Assembly: GCA_947454235.1 (NCBI GenBank)
Contig: CANGIY010000027.1
Location: forward strand, 1 to 42,167
Length of the DNA stretch: 42,167 bases
From: Chitinophagaceae bacterium
Lineage (GTDB): Bacteria; Bacteroidota; Bacteroidia; Chitinophagales; Chitinophagaceae
Direction: 5' to 3'
Every line of letters starts with the position of its first letter. Position 1 is the first letter of the stretch. The notes below the pieces were generated by a model. The model had not been told where the DNA came from, ran no database searches, and saw only the letters and a list, made by a program, of their open reading frames with translations. Below, in pieces: positions 1 through 8,226 of the stretch. A program made the position numbers and the translations under genes.

Positions 1-289
1 CTGTTGCACTCCCTTTAAAACTCCATTCTTTTTCGTTATTCCCGAATTGCAGTAAAAGCACTTTTTTTATTCAAAACCTTTCATTTGACCTAAAGCTAAG
101 CCAGTAAAGGATTTCAGCGGTTCTTAGCCTGAATTTTGTCCATTAACCCGCAAAATGAATGTATCTGTATGACTTGGAGTCTATCTTCAATTTCAGTCTT
201 GCCATGTTTTGTTTTAATTTGGTGCCCGAAACGTTTTACACTCATTCATAAAAACTTATTCATACTTTATGTACAGTTTCAACAACTGC
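1..289. other. Leading non-coding stretch
   Basis: I see no convincing gene in the first 289 bases. Short reading frames here have no recognisable protein character. The only possible signal is a weak promoter-like TACTTTAT just upstream of the first gene. Confidence 0.5.
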
Positions 290-1435
290 ATGGTAGGCAT
301 TATCGGCTCGGGAGCAATGGGCTCGGGAATTGGGCAAATCGCAGCAACAGCCGGGCACCAGGTTGTTTATTACGACACTAATATTCCTTCACTTGATAAA
401 GCTAAAACCAACCTTACGACCACCCTTCAGAAACTGGAAGAAAAAGGAAAAATAAAATCGGCGAGTGATGTTCTTTCTTTGATGTCATTCACCAATGATT
501 TGAATGCACTCAAAGATTGCGGACTAGTAATTGAAGCGATCGTTGAAAAACTCGAGATTAAGAAAGAGGTATTTTCAGGTGTTGAAAAAATCGTAAGCGA
601 GTCGTGCGTATTGGCGACCAACACTTCTTCCCTCTCTGTAACTTCGATTGCTTCAGCATGTAAAAAAGCAGAACGTGTTGTGGGATTGCACTTTTTCAAC
701 CCTGCCCCATTAATGGCATTGGTCGAAGTTATTCCTGCTATACAAACTGATACTGCACTTACTCAGGCTGCTTATGAACTTATGAAAACATGGGGCAAAG
801 TGCCTGTAGTTGCTAAAGACACGCCCGGCTTTATCGTTAACCGCCTGGCACGACCATTTTATGGAGAAGCACTGCGTATTTTTGAAGAGGGCATTGCCGA
901 TATGGCCACCATAGACTGGGCAATGACCGAACTGGGAGGCTTTAAAATGGGACCATTTACATTAATGGACTTTATTGGGCATGATGTAAACTATGTAGTA
1001 ACTGAAACTGTATTCCAATCGTTTTTCTATGACCCACGCTACAAACCTGCATTTGCGCAAAAACGTTTGTTGGAAGCTGGGTGGCTGGGGCGTAAAACTG
1101 GTCGTGGGTTCTACAATTATAACAGCACCGAAATGCCACAACCTAACAAAAATGAAACCCTGGGATTGTATATCGTGGAACGTGTTGTTGCAATGCTCAT
1201 TAATGAAGCTGCTGAAGCCCTACATTTAAATATTGCTACCGCAAAAGATCTGGATTTATCGATGATAAAAGGTGTTAACTACCCAAAAGGTTTGCTATCC
1301 TGGTGTAACGAATGGGGACCTGCGAAATGCCTTGGAATGCTAGATTCATTGTACGAAGAATACCATGAAGACAGGTACAGGGCATCGGTGATATTGAGGA
1401 AATACGCCAAAAACAAAGAATTATTCAATGTTTAG
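290..1435 (+). CDS. 3-hydroxyacyl-CoA dehydrogenase (3-hydroxybutyryl-CoA dehydrogenase type)
   Basis: NAD-dependent oxidation of 3-hydroxyacyl-CoA to 3-oxoacyl-CoA in the cytoplasm, used in fatty-acid beta-oxidation or C4 metabolism. The N-terminus has the Rossmann motif IIGSGAMGSGIGQ (residues 4-16). It is followed by the family blocks NTSSLSVTSIA and GLHFFNPAPLMALVEV, which carry the catalytic His region. The C-terminal dimerisation domain begins at DTPGFIVNRLARPF and contains ELGGFKMGPFTLMDFIG. A second, partial C-terminal domain follows, as in longer PaaH/FadB-like forms. The start at 290 (MVGIIGSG) is chosen because the Rossmann strand should begin the protein; an in-frame ATG at 269 would add seven atypical residues. 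The length of 381 residues suits a 3HCDH protein with a doubled C-terminal domain. Substrate chain length cannot be read from the sequence. Confidence 0.93.
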   Translation: MVGIIGSGAMGSGIGQIAATAGHQVVYYDTNIPSLDKAKTNLTTTLQKLEEKGKIKSASDVLSLMSFTNDLNALKDCGLVIEAIVEKLEIKKEVFSGVEKIVSESCVLATNTSSLSVTSIASACKKAERVVGLHFFNPAPLMALVEVIPAIQTDTALTQAAYELMKTWGKVPVVAKDTPGFIVNRLARPFYGEALRIFEEGIADMATIDWAMTELGGFKMGPFTLMDFIGHDVNYVVTETVFQSFFYDPRYKPAFAQKRLLEAGWLGRKTGRGFYNYNSTEMPQPNKNETLGLYIVERVVAMLINEAAEALHLNIATAKDLDLSMIKGVNYPKGLLSWCNEWGPAKCLGMLDSLYEEYHEDRYRASVILRKYAKNKELFNV

Positions 1436-1467
1436 AAAGTACCATAAATGGGTATGGGAACACAAAA

Positions 1468-1475
1468 TAGGTTTG
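1468..1475 (+). promoter_or_regulatory. Promoter -7 element TAGGTTTG
   Basis: Exact match to the Bacteroidota consensus TAnnTTTG, 30 bp upstream of the ATG at 1505. It gives the barrel-protein pair its own promoter. No clear -33 TTTG box is seen. Confidence 0.5.
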
Positions 1476-1504
1476 AAAACCAAATTTTTTATTAATTTTC
1501 AGGC

Positions 1505-2200
1505 ATGAAACGTTTATTAACAGTTTTAATGTTGGTTACAGGTCTTTCGTCAGGCTATTCAAATACATTCATTTATTTGTACGGTGGCACTGGCGTTGCT
1601 GCTACTAGTAACTACAATATGGGGCTTTCAGGTGGTACTGGATTTCAATCGGCTATCTCCAATGGATTTGGTTTGGGTGCCAATGTATTTTTACAGCAGT
1701 ATAACGTCTATTATTCTAAACAAGTAGGCTCAGTATCTGGCAATTCATTCCATCATACAAGTAATTATGTATTTTTTGCGCCTACATTCAGCAAGCAGTT
1801 AAGTGCAAAAGCGGGTGTGATGAATTCATTTTTCGTATCGGCAGGTGTGGGTATGAAAATGGGCACTACCGACACTGTACGTAGCTGGGCGAATGGCAAT
1901 GGAGTGATTCATGGCTATGACAGCGTTTATGACGCTTCTACTACTGCGACATCAATGGTTATGAGAATTTCGGCAGGTTTAAGTCATCATTTTGGTGGCG
2001 TAAGCATCAAGAAACATAAGTATATTAAGTACAGCAGACTTGGTTTCTCCTTGCGCGAAGAGGTAGCATTTACCCCCACCAAGCTGAATACATTCAGTGT
2101 GCCAGGCAATACAGAACTTAACAATTCTGCAGAAAGATTCATGAGACCGCTTATGTTCAATATTACCTTCGGTATTTATATTAACGCAGGTAAAAACTAA
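1505..2200 (+). CDS. Predicted outer-membrane beta-barrel protein
   Basis: A 231-residue protein with a Sec signal peptide (MKRLLTVLMLVTGLSSGYS). The mature part is rich in Gly, Ser, Thr, Asn and aromatic residues, with short alternating amphipathic segments such as GVAATSNYNMGLSGGTGF. It ends in the strand-like MFNITFGIYINAG. This composition is typical of small Bacteroidota outer-membrane barrels of the OmpW/PorT-like size class. No named family could be assigned. It lies 40 bp upstream of a similar gene and probably shares its transcript. The two differ enough in sequence that a recent duplication is not evident. Confidence 0.7.
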   Translation: MKRLLTVLMLVTGLSSGYSNTFIYLYGGTGVAATSNYNMGLSGGTGFQSAISNGFGLGANVFLQQYNVYYSKQVGSVSGNSFHHTSNYVFFAPTFSKQLSAKAGVMNSFFVSAGVGMKMGTTDTVRSWANGNGVIHGYDSVYDASTTATSMVMRISAGLSHHFGGVSIKKHKYIKYSRLGFSLREEVAFTPTKLNTFSVPGNTELNNSAERFMRPLMFNITFGIYINAGKN

Positions 2201-2240
2201 ATAATCTTATACTCACAGTCACAACAAAACACAACAACGA

Positions 2241-2945
2241 ATGCGTAAATTCTTTACTTCTATTATACTACTGGGTGCTACCCTACCTGCGTTTTCACAA
2301 AACAGGTTCGGGTTCGATTTCGGAACAGGCGTAACATCATTTACCAATAAAACAAGCAGTCAATCTTTCACTACCGACACTAAAAACTATGCTGTTTTTA
2401 CAGGTCAGTTAACGTATTTAAGAAAGATATCGCGCCATATTTACTTAGGTGCAAAGGTGGGTTTTGAACAATATAACTTCAACTTCAAGAAGACTCAAAG
2501 TGACGGATATGGAGGCACAATGGGTACCGACATGTCTCAAACGAGCAATTACCTGCAAATAGGCCCATTGGCTGATGTAGGTATCGGTCGCCACCGTGAG
2601 TACTTACACGTATTTATGGCAGCTACAGGCGGTTTCCTTCTTTCGGGTGACCAAACTACTACAGACTACGATTTGAACTGGGTAAACCCTAATCTATCGA
2701 GGACCACAAGTGCCCCAACAGATTCAAATCTGGCAGGCGCGACGTTCCGTATTCAGATGGGTCTTAAACAACAATTACCAGTGTCAAAAACATGGGGTGC
2801 TGTTTTCACTGAAGCATTCAGCTTTATGCCATTTGGCACCCTGAGCGACAATAAAGCAACAGGCAACTACGACATTCACCCTGGCTATTTCACCTTTATG
2901 GTGGGCTTTACGCACAAGTTTAAAGATGTAAAGCACCTCGACTAG
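2241..2945 (+). CDS. Predicted outer-membrane beta-barrel protein
   Basis: A 234-residue protein with a signal peptide ending ATLPAFSQ (cleavage likely before NRFGFDFG). The mature part has a porin-like alternation of aromatic and polar residues: FGFDFGTGVTSF, YLRKISRHIYLGAKVGFEQYNF, and a terminal strand GYFTFMVGFTHKF. It is probably cotranscribed with the preceding barrel gene, since the gap is 40 bp without a promoter match. A strong intrinsic terminator follows 25 bp after its stop. Its ligand or role is unknown. Both proteins may be structural or sensing barrels of the outer membrane. Confidence 0.72.
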   Translation: MRKFFTSIILLGATLPAFSQNRFGFDFGTGVTSFTNKTSSQSFTTDTKNYAVFTGQLTYLRKISRHIYLGAKVGFEQYNFNFKKTQSDGYGGTMGTDMSQTSNYLQIGPLADVGIGRHREYLHVFMAATGGFLLSGDQTTTDYDLNWVNPNLSRTTSAPTDSNLAGATFRIQMGLKQQLPVSKTWGAVFTEAFSFMPFGTLSDNKATGNYDIHPGYFTFMVGFTHKFKDVKHLD

Positions 2946-2970
2946 TAACAACTAACGCTAACAATATTTG

Positions 2971-2995
2971 AGCCTCCCTTTTGGGAGGCTTTTTT
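2971..2995 (+). terminator. Intrinsic terminator
   Basis: Perfect hairpin AGCCTCCC/GGGAGGCT with a TTTT loop, then six T. It closes the barrel-gene operon. An almost identical terminator is at 4098-4123. Confidence 0.88.
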
Positions 2996-3176
2996 GTGTG
3001 GGAATATTAACCATTTTGCGGAAACGCCGGTAGCACTACCAACCTTTTTAAAACGACACGAGGGCGATTCAACGAAAACTAAAACTGGCAATAACCAACT
3101 AAACTTAATCAATACTTAGCTATATTTTTATTTCACTTTTTAATTTTAAATATTTTTAGTGAAATAAAAATAATTT

Positions 3177-3184
3177 TACCTTTG
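3177..3184 (+). promoter_or_regulatory. Promoter -7 element TACCTTTG
   Basis: Exact Bacteroidota TAnnTTTG in a very AT-rich upstream region. A start near 3191 is implied, so the upstream in-frame TTG at 3182 cannot be the translation start. The ATG at 3248 is used instead. Confidence 0.65.
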
Positions 3185-3247
3185 TTTAGACACTCAAAAA
3201 CAGGGTTAACGAAAAATCATTATTCAACTTTTAAACAAAAATCATTT

Positions 3248-4066
3248 ATGAGTCATCATCACCAACATTCTGATCATTCAAACAATAATTCAGGAGGCCA
3301 TCAAGAACAAGGTTCAGGCGGTAGTCAATCTACGCGCCCTCAGAATGTTTATAGTATGATTAAGGGCACGTTGAAATTTGCTGCACCCTATGAAGATGAA
3401 TATCATTCAAATCCGCACTATATTATCACGGTTGCTGATGATGCCAACAATTTATATAATATTGTTGTAAACTCTTCCTCTTCAGCGCCAGCTCCTGATG
3501 GCAGCAAGGAAGTTTACTTCCTGATAGACCAGCATTTTGTAGACCCCATCAATGACAAACTGAAAGCACTTAGCACCGGAGCACACACAACTGACTTTCC
3601 TAAACTTGATTACTGGAGAGACTCCAGTTTACTGAATATTCGCAGAATGAGTGCTGTACCGTACGAATCGGAAGATGGAAGCAGATTTGATATCAATGAC
3701 GATATCAATGAAGTATTGACAATCGACGAAAGCCAATCTTCAGTAAGCAGACCTTTCTTCAATGGTAAAACCACCCAACAAAGGAAATTCTGGGTACCTA
3801 CAAATCCTAATGTGACAGTTTATGGATTCGGTTTCCTATTCCCTACTAAAGATGGCTTGCATGAAACACACATGAATCAGGGCAACCCTGTAAGTGGCGG
3901 ACACGCTGGTGAGAACGGCACTTACCAAGACGGCGCGGTAATTGTGCAAATTGGCGACAATTTCTCAGCACTATTCACAGCCTTCCAAACGCAATATTTA
4001 CCAACTGACGCAACCGGCACACCTGTTAAAAATGCAAAATCGATACCAGAATACGTTGCCGGTTAA
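3248..4066 (+). CDS. DUF2278 (YukJ-like) family protein
   Basis: A 272-residue protein without a signal peptide. Residues 1-40 are low complexity and His/Ser/Asn/Gly rich, beginning MSHHHQHSDHSNN, a possible metal-binding tail. The rest matches the DUF2278 pattern as I remember it. A start block MIKGTLKFAAPYEDEY is followed by a small-beta central part with DSSLLNIRRMSAVP. Near the end are the family hallmark HETHMNQGN and ENGTYQDGAVIVQIGDNFSALFTAFQTQ split over two blocks. The molecular function of the family is not established. The gene is monocistronic, with its own promoter and terminator. The start at 3248 is chosen because upstream in-frame codons overlap the promoter. Confidence 0.85.
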   Translation: MSHHHQHSDHSNNNSGGHQEQGSGGSQSTRPQNVYSMIKGTLKFAAPYEDEYHSNPHYIITVADDANNLYNIVVNSSSSAPAPDGSKEVYFLIDQHFVDPINDKLKALSTGAHTTDFPKLDYWRDSSLLNIRRMSAVPYESEDGSRFDINDDINEVLTIDESQSSVSRPFFNGKTTQQRKFWVPTNPNVTVYGFGFLFPTKDGLHETHMNQGNPVSGGHAGENGTYQDGAVIVQIGDNFSALFTAFQTQYLPTDATGTPVKNAKSIPEYVAG

Positions 4067-4097
4067 TTGATTGCAAAGTACTTATTACCAATATATG

Positions 4098-4123
4098 AGT
4101 CTCCCTTTTGGGAGGCTTTTTTT
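4098..4123 (+). terminator. Intrinsic terminator
   Basis: Hairpin AGTCTCCC/GGGAGGCT (one G-T pair) with a TTTT loop and a T7 tail, downstream of the DUF2278 gene. It differs from the terminator at 2971 by only one or two bases. Confidence 0.87.
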
Positions 4124-4213
4124 GTTAAGGTGGAGTTGGGTAGGCTCGAAAAATTAAGGAATCTCGTCTGTACTGGAGCAACTATAAATCTTTAAAAAAT
4201 TCAGAGAAGATTT

Positions 4214-4564
4214 TTATAAAGGCGCATCATCTACATGCGCCCTTGTCTTTCTTCTATCGAGCTTGATTCTAATTTTTGTAACTGCAATGGCGTAAATAAG
4301 CGAGTGAATAGCCAATGAAACAAAAAGTACTATAGGACCTGAATCAATTTTTAAGAACTCCATTGCAGCAACCAAAATGCTGGCTATAGCATAGTAGGAA
4401 ACGAATAGAATTGCAAAAATTACCTTACACCATATGTTCGGATTTGGGCTTTCATCGCACCCAAATCCTATCAAAAGACCGCAAATAGTGATGGCAAACA
4501 AAATCGAATAAATAATACAAAACAACCTACCATCGAATTTAACCCAAAATTCCTTTAGTTTCAT
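4214..4564 (-). CDS. Small multi-pass membrane protein, unknown function
   Basis: A 116-residue protein with three hydrophobic segments (about residues 14-36, 46-66 and 76-97). It ends in a charged tail (KIRIKLDRRKTRAHVDD), giving a topology with a basic cytoplasmic C-terminus. I recognise no family. It is 47 bp downstream of the acetyltransferase gene on the same strand and may be cotranscribed with it. No terminator is visible after it. Confidence 0.6.
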   Translation of the reverse strand: MKLKEFWVKFDGRLFCIIYSILFAITICGLLIGFGCDESPNPNIWCKVIFAILFVSYYAIASILVAAMEFLKIDSGPIVLFVSLAIHSLIYAIAVTKIRIKLDRRKTRAHVDDAPL

Positions 4565-4611
4565 TTCAAAACCTTTTACTCACATTGGTTATTGCATATC
4601 TAGATGCTCCA

Positions 4612-5094
4612 TTAATTTCCCACCTTTTTATAGTAGATGATTTTATCCTCACCCTCTTTCCAAAAATCTTTGATAGTTGCAACATTTTGATAGCCAATTT
4701 TCGTGTAAAACCGGCGTGTCATTTCATAAGCCTCGTCACCCGAAGTCTCAACAATAAGTATTCTGTTACCTCCAATGCGCAAATAATATTCAATCCATTG
4801 CATCATTGCACTACCAATTCCAGTACCTTGTAGGTCTGCATCTACTGCAATTGCAAGTAAGTTGTATGTGCCATCAGTTAATTTTTCAGGTACACAATAA
4901 CCGAAAGCTACAGGAACATTTTTACTTAAACAACAAAACCATATTTCAGCTGTATTGATGTTGTTTAGATAGTCATCCATCATTGAGTCAAGTTCTAATG
5001 CAGGAAACAGACCAGTTGATTCTAAAACCTGTTTTATTGCTTCTTTATCTCCATGAATAGCTTTTCTAATTTCATACTTAATTTGACTTTCCAT
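4612..5094 (-). CDS. GNAT-family N-acetyltransferase
   Basis: A 160-residue cytoplasmic GNAT protein expected to move an acetyl group from acetyl-CoA to an amine. Motif A is visible as LLAIAVDADLQGTGIGSAMM (about residues 80-99). It contains the pyrophosphate-binding signature Q-G-T-G-I-G after the beta4 strand. Motif B follows with RFYTKIGYQ, the usual F-Y-x-K-x-G-Y. The acceptor cannot be predicted; the family includes small-molecule, antibiotic and protein acetylases. It sits next to a degraded gene region and on the opposite strand from it. Confidence 0.88.
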   Translation of the reverse strand: MESQIKYEIRKAIHGDKEAIKQVLESTGLFPALELDSMMDDYLNNINTAEIWFCCLSKNVPVAFGYCVPEKLTDGTYNLLAIAVDADLQGTGIGSAMMQWIEYYLRIGGNRILIVETSGDEAYEMTRRFYTKIGYQNVATIKDFWKEGEDKIIYYKKVGN

Positions 5095-5120
5095 TTATAT
5101 TTGAAATTAATTAGCGTTTG

Positions 5121-5300
5121 GTGAAGATACAATTGGATTTGTTTGAAACAATACGTAAAAAAAACAGAGCGAGTATAAGAACTTCAACCGGACAATATTT
5201 GAACCGCGAGTTTGAATTTTGTGCTATTTTTGAGAATAGCGAATACAACAACAAACGTAGAGGAACAAAAATTATAACCTACAACTTTAGTCAAACTTGA
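5121..5300 (+). CDS. Short hypothetical ORF, possibly a gene remnant
   Basis: About 59 codons from a GTG. The protein is basic and unrecognised. It lies directly upstream of a pseudogene in a stretch with duplications, so it may be debris of a former accessory gene rather than an active one. No promoter match or ribosome-binding site supports it. Confidence 0.2.
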   Translation: MKIQLDLFETIRKKNRASIRTSTGQYLNREFEFCAIFENSEYNNKRRGTKIITYNFSQT

Positions 5301-5305
5301 ATTTC

Positions 5306-5469
5306 ATGCAAACAAATGAACTTGTTACACTGTACAGACCTGTTGCCCACAAGAATTGGAACTTATTAGACAATCCGAATGGAAAAGGTTTCCTCCTAGG
5401 CTTCCCGATCAACCCATATTCTACCCGGTTATGAATGAAGAATGCATGACACTAATTTACAACAACTAA
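5306..5469 (+). pseudogene. Remnant of an ADP-ribosylation/crystallin-J1-type small protein gene
   Basis: Reading from the ATG gives MQTNELVTLYRPV, then nonsense and a stop. Shifting frame at about 5344 restores ELELIRQSEWKRFPP and RLPDQPIFYPVMNEE. These are the hallmark blocks of small proteins annotated as ADP-ribosylation/crystallin J1: LYRPVGxxELxLI followed by FPPRLPxQPIFYPVxNxxYA. Restoring one G in GTTGCCCAC (to GTTGGCCCA) gives a continuous V-G-P-Q-E-L-E-L, so a single-base deletion explains the break. The shifted frame ends at 5469 after about 55 codons. Active members are about 100 residues, so the 3' half is also lost, replaced by a duplicated segment. The family name is from memory; the frameshift and truncation are read directly. 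Confidence 0.7.
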
Positions 5470-5591
5470 ATGTACTTCCCCACAGGTTTTGTTCCTGATC
5501 CAATAATGTCTAATACAGTTGTGAAAGAAGAATGCATGACACTAATTTACAACAACTATTTGTTCTGACCCACAGGTTTTGTTCTTGATCC
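5437..5591. repeat. 65-bp direct repeat, two copies offset by 90 bp
   Basis: Bases 5437-5501 and 5527-5591 match closely (GAAGAATGCATGACACTAAT ... CACAGGTTTTGTT ... TGATCC), with only a few substitutions. The first copy begins inside the pseudogene at its frame-restored NEE codons. The second ends just upstream of the tRNA-Pro terminator. It looks like a local duplication that accompanied loss of the gene's 3' part. Confidence 0.8.
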
Positions 5592-5618
5592 GACCTTAGT
5601 CGGGATGCACTGCTGGGC

Positions 5619-5660
5619 GTAAAAGCAAGAAGCCCGACATTTCTGTCGAGCTTCTTGCTT
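5619..5660 (-). terminator. Intrinsic terminator of tRNA-Pro
   Basis: Long near-perfect hairpin AAGCAAGAAGC-C-CGACA / TGTCG-A-GCTTCTTGCTT. On the minus strand it is followed by TTTT. It lies directly downstream of the tRNA-Pro gene. Confidence 0.85.
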
Positions 5661-5664
5661 TGTT

Positions 5665-5739
<75 letters not shown>

Positions 5740-5811
5740 GGTGATTCAGGCTTACGCCGTCATCGGTATTTTACTTCTTTTTTTAATGCCTCAAACTTCC
5801 GGTGAAGTTTG

Positions 5812-5901
5812 CGGTGAGGGCGGGATTCGAACCCGCGGTACGATTTGACACCGCACGCCAGTTTAGCAAACTAGTGGATTCGGCCTCTCTCCCACCTCAC
5901 C
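5812..5901 (-). tRNA. tRNA-Ser (anticodon GCT)
   Basis: 90 nt on the minus strand with a long variable arm (class II). The acceptor stem is GGTGAGG/CCTCACC with discriminator G. The anticodon loop is TTGCTAA, giving GCT. The T-arm is CGGGTTCGAATCCCG. It lies 72 bp upstream of tRNA-Pro and may share its transcript. Confidence 0.96.
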
Positions 5902-6011
5902 TCGCATTACGCTTTCCCGTTTTCGGGAGTGCAAAGATAGAAATGTTTGTTTGTATTTCAAAGAAATTCGGGCAAAATTTTTGAGATATTTTTCACCCTA
6001 ATGCGTTACTA

Positions 6012-7478
6012 CTACGCGCTAGCCATTTGCACTTTCTGCATCAGCTCCATCAGGTTCTCTTTATACTCCTGATCAGTATCCATCAGGTTTTCAACCGTTT
6101 GACAAGAGTGAATTACAGTAGTGTGATCGAAGCCGCCAAAGTGGTCTCCAATTGTTTTTAACGACTGTTTAGTGAATTTTTTCGCGAAGTACATCGTAAT
6201 CTGACGAGCCAATACAACCTCACGCTTACGAGTCTTAGTCATCAGTTTCTCGTAAGGAACATGGTAGTAATCACACACCATTTTCTGGATATTCTCAATG
6301 GTCATTTCTCTGGCTGCTGTCTTCACAAAGTTTTTCATCACTTTCTTCGCCAAATCCATGTCAATTTCCTTCTTATTCAATGTAGCCTGAGCAAAAAGCG
6401 CAATCAATGCACCTTCAAGCTCTCTAACATTGGTTTGGATATTGTAAGCGATGTATTTCACAACATCTTCAGGAATCTCTAAACCTTCGTGGCGCATTTT
6501 AACGTGTAAAATAGCCTGGCGTGTTTCAAAATCGGGCGCCTGAATATCAGCATTCAATCCCCAACGGAAACGGCTCAATAAACGCTCCTGCATACCTTCC
6601 ATATCGCGTGGTGCGGTATCGGAAGTAAGTATGATTTGTTTTCCGCTTTGGTGCAGGTGATTGAAGATAGCAAAGAACACATCTTGTGTTTTCACTGCCG
6701 ACACGAACAAATGAATATCGTCCATAATCAACACATCAATCAACTGATAGAAGTGAATGAAGTCATTTACTTCATTGTTCTTAGCATGTTCAATGAACTG
6801 GTTGATGAATTTTTCAGCACTAACATATAATACAGTCTTGTTAGGGTGCTGCCTGCGCACTTCGTTACCTATTGCTTGTACAAGGTGCGTTTTACCCCAA
6901 CCTACTCCACCGAAGATTACCAACGGGTTGAAAGCAGTAGCCCCCGGCTTTTGCGCCACATGAAAACCAGCAGAACGAGCAACGCGGTTACAATCGCCTT
7001 CTACATAGTTATCGAACGTGTAGTTGGTGTTTAATTGCGGGTCAATCTGCATGCGCTTGAGACCCGGAATTGCGTAAGGAGTTTTGATGTTGTACGGGTC
7101 ATCCCATTTTAATGGCATGTCCACATAGTTATTTTCTTTTGTTGGCTTGGTTTGGGTGTTACCAGGCACATTAACAGCTGCTGGTTTGCGATTTGCAGCC
7201 GAGCTTTCCATTAATATACGGTACTCAAGCTTCGCAGGTTGACCCAAAACTCTTTTGATAGTTTTACCCAATAATTCCACATAGTGCTCTTCAAGCCACT
7301 CGTAAAAAAACTGGCTTGGCACCTGAAGGGTAATAACGTTTCCATTCAAGCCAACAGCCTTAATTGGTTCAAACCATGTCTGGTAGGTGCGCCAGTTCAC
7401 GTTATCCTTAATTATTATCAGGCATTTCTCCCAAAGCTGCTGTACGTCTGAACTTGTGTTATTGTTATTGAATTCCAT
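6012..7478 (-). CDS. dnaA: Chromosomal replication initiator protein DnaA
   Basis: Initiates chromosome replication by binding DnaA boxes and unwinding oriC. It is 488 residues, normal for the family. The N-terminal domain I (LWEKCLIIIKDNVNWRTYQT) binds the helicase loader or helicase. A variable linker rich in Asn, Lys and Pro follows. Domain III is the AAA+ core, with Walker A GGVGWGKTHL near residue 193, Walker B LIMDDIHLF and sensor block RLLSRFRWGL. Domain IV ends the protein with the DNA-binding signature GGFDHTTVIHSCQTV. The Trp in the P-loop (GVGWGKT), where many DnaA proteins have Leu, is read directly and should be tolerated. A 750-bp non-coding stretch lies upstream and may contain the origin. 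Confidence 0.98.
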   Translation of the reverse strand: MEFNNNNTSSDVQQLWEKCLIIIKDNVNWRTYQTWFEPIKAVGLNGNVITLQVPSQFFYEWLEEHYVELLGKTIKRVLGQPAKLEYRILMESSAANRKPAAVNVPGNTQTKPTKENNYVDMPLKWDDPYNIKTPYAIPGLKRMQIDPQLNTNYTFDNYVEGDCNRVARSAGFHVAQKPGATAFNPLVIFGGVGWGKTHLVQAIGNEVRRQHPNKTVLYVSAEKFINQFIEHAKNNEVNDFIHFYQLIDVLIMDDIHLFVSAVKTQDVFFAIFNHLHQSGKQIILTSDTAPRDMEGMQERLLSRFRWGLNADIQAPDFETRQAILHVKMRHEGLEIPEDVVKYIAYNIQTNVRELEGALIALFAQATLNKKEIDMDLAKKVMKNFVKTAAREMTIENIQKMVCDYYHVPYEKLMTKTRKREVVLARQITMYFAKKFTKQSLKTIGDHFGGFDHTTVIHSCQTVENLMDTDQEYKENLMELMQKVQMASA

Positions 7479-8180
7479 AATTTACCAAAAATCAACTTGT
7501 AATAGATAACCAAAAAAACAAATAAATATCAGAAGGGACAAAAATAATCCGGAAGCACTTTCGAAAACTCCCGATTTTTACTTAATTTTACTGCCTTCTG
7601 AAGGGGCTTTTTTTCCACTTTTCCTGCCGAAAGTAACAATGGTGAAATCACCTTTTTCTATCACTTTGACGACACGAAGTTGGTAACAATTCGTTGAAAA
7701 AAAAAATTCTTTTCCGCTTGTTTGTTTAGCAAATATTACAGAATGGGCTTTCAAAAAATCGCTTTTTTAACCCATGTGAATAACTCAAATTTCCGTTTCT
7801 GCGATTTCTACTTTGAGCATTTTTAGCAATTAATATTTTAAGTTATAAGAAAATAATAATTCAAACCTGAAACCCCTTTACTGTCTTAGTTTTACGCCTA
7901 TTAACATTCTGTTTATAATTGTTTAAACTAGAGTTAATGCACAAAAGCACCCCAAAAACGGAGCGATTTTTTTTGAAAAAAAATCAGTTACATTGAACTA
8001 AAAAATATTTGTCGCAACTTATTGTTAACAAATCGTTTGTAAATCGAAATACAACCGGAACATGTCATGAATAGGTGTTAAAAACACAGCAAAACCGGTT
8101 ATTAAGATGTTGAAAATCAGAACAGTAGAGTAAATAATTGTTCAAAAAAGGAAGAAAATGCACAAAAAACACGCTCAAAC
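7479..8180. other. AT-rich non-coding region upstream of dnaA; possible origin
   Basis: About 700 bp with no credible gene. It is AT-rich with long A and T runs. It holds one exact DnaA box in the form TGTGAATAA (complement TTATTCACA) at 7775-7783. A one-mismatch box TAATGCACA is at 7935-7943 and a two-mismatch copy AAATGCACA near 8157-8165. An origin beside dnaA is common in bacteria. One exact box is thin evidence, so this is a candidate only; the stretch may simply be the dnaA promoter region. Confidence 0.3.
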
Positions 8181-8187
8181 ACAAAAA

Positions 8188-8207
8188 ACTCCGTCAAAAA
8201 ACGGAGT
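8188..8207 (-). terminator. Intrinsic terminator of the 75-residue gene
   Basis: Stem ACTCCGT/ACGGAGT with a six-base loop, followed on the minus strand by TTTTTTG. It lies 19 bp after the stop of the small minus-strand gene and supports that gene being a real transcription unit. Confidence 0.8.
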
Positions 8208-8226
8208 ACATTGAATCAACAACTAC

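Noticed and set aside
136-381. 81-codon frame overlapping the start of the first gene
   Set aside because: It overlaps the dehydrogenase in another frame and has no protein-family features.
3182-3247. Upstream extension of the DUF2278 gene
   Set aside because: It begins inside the exact promoter element TACCTTTG, so it is not translated from that promoter.
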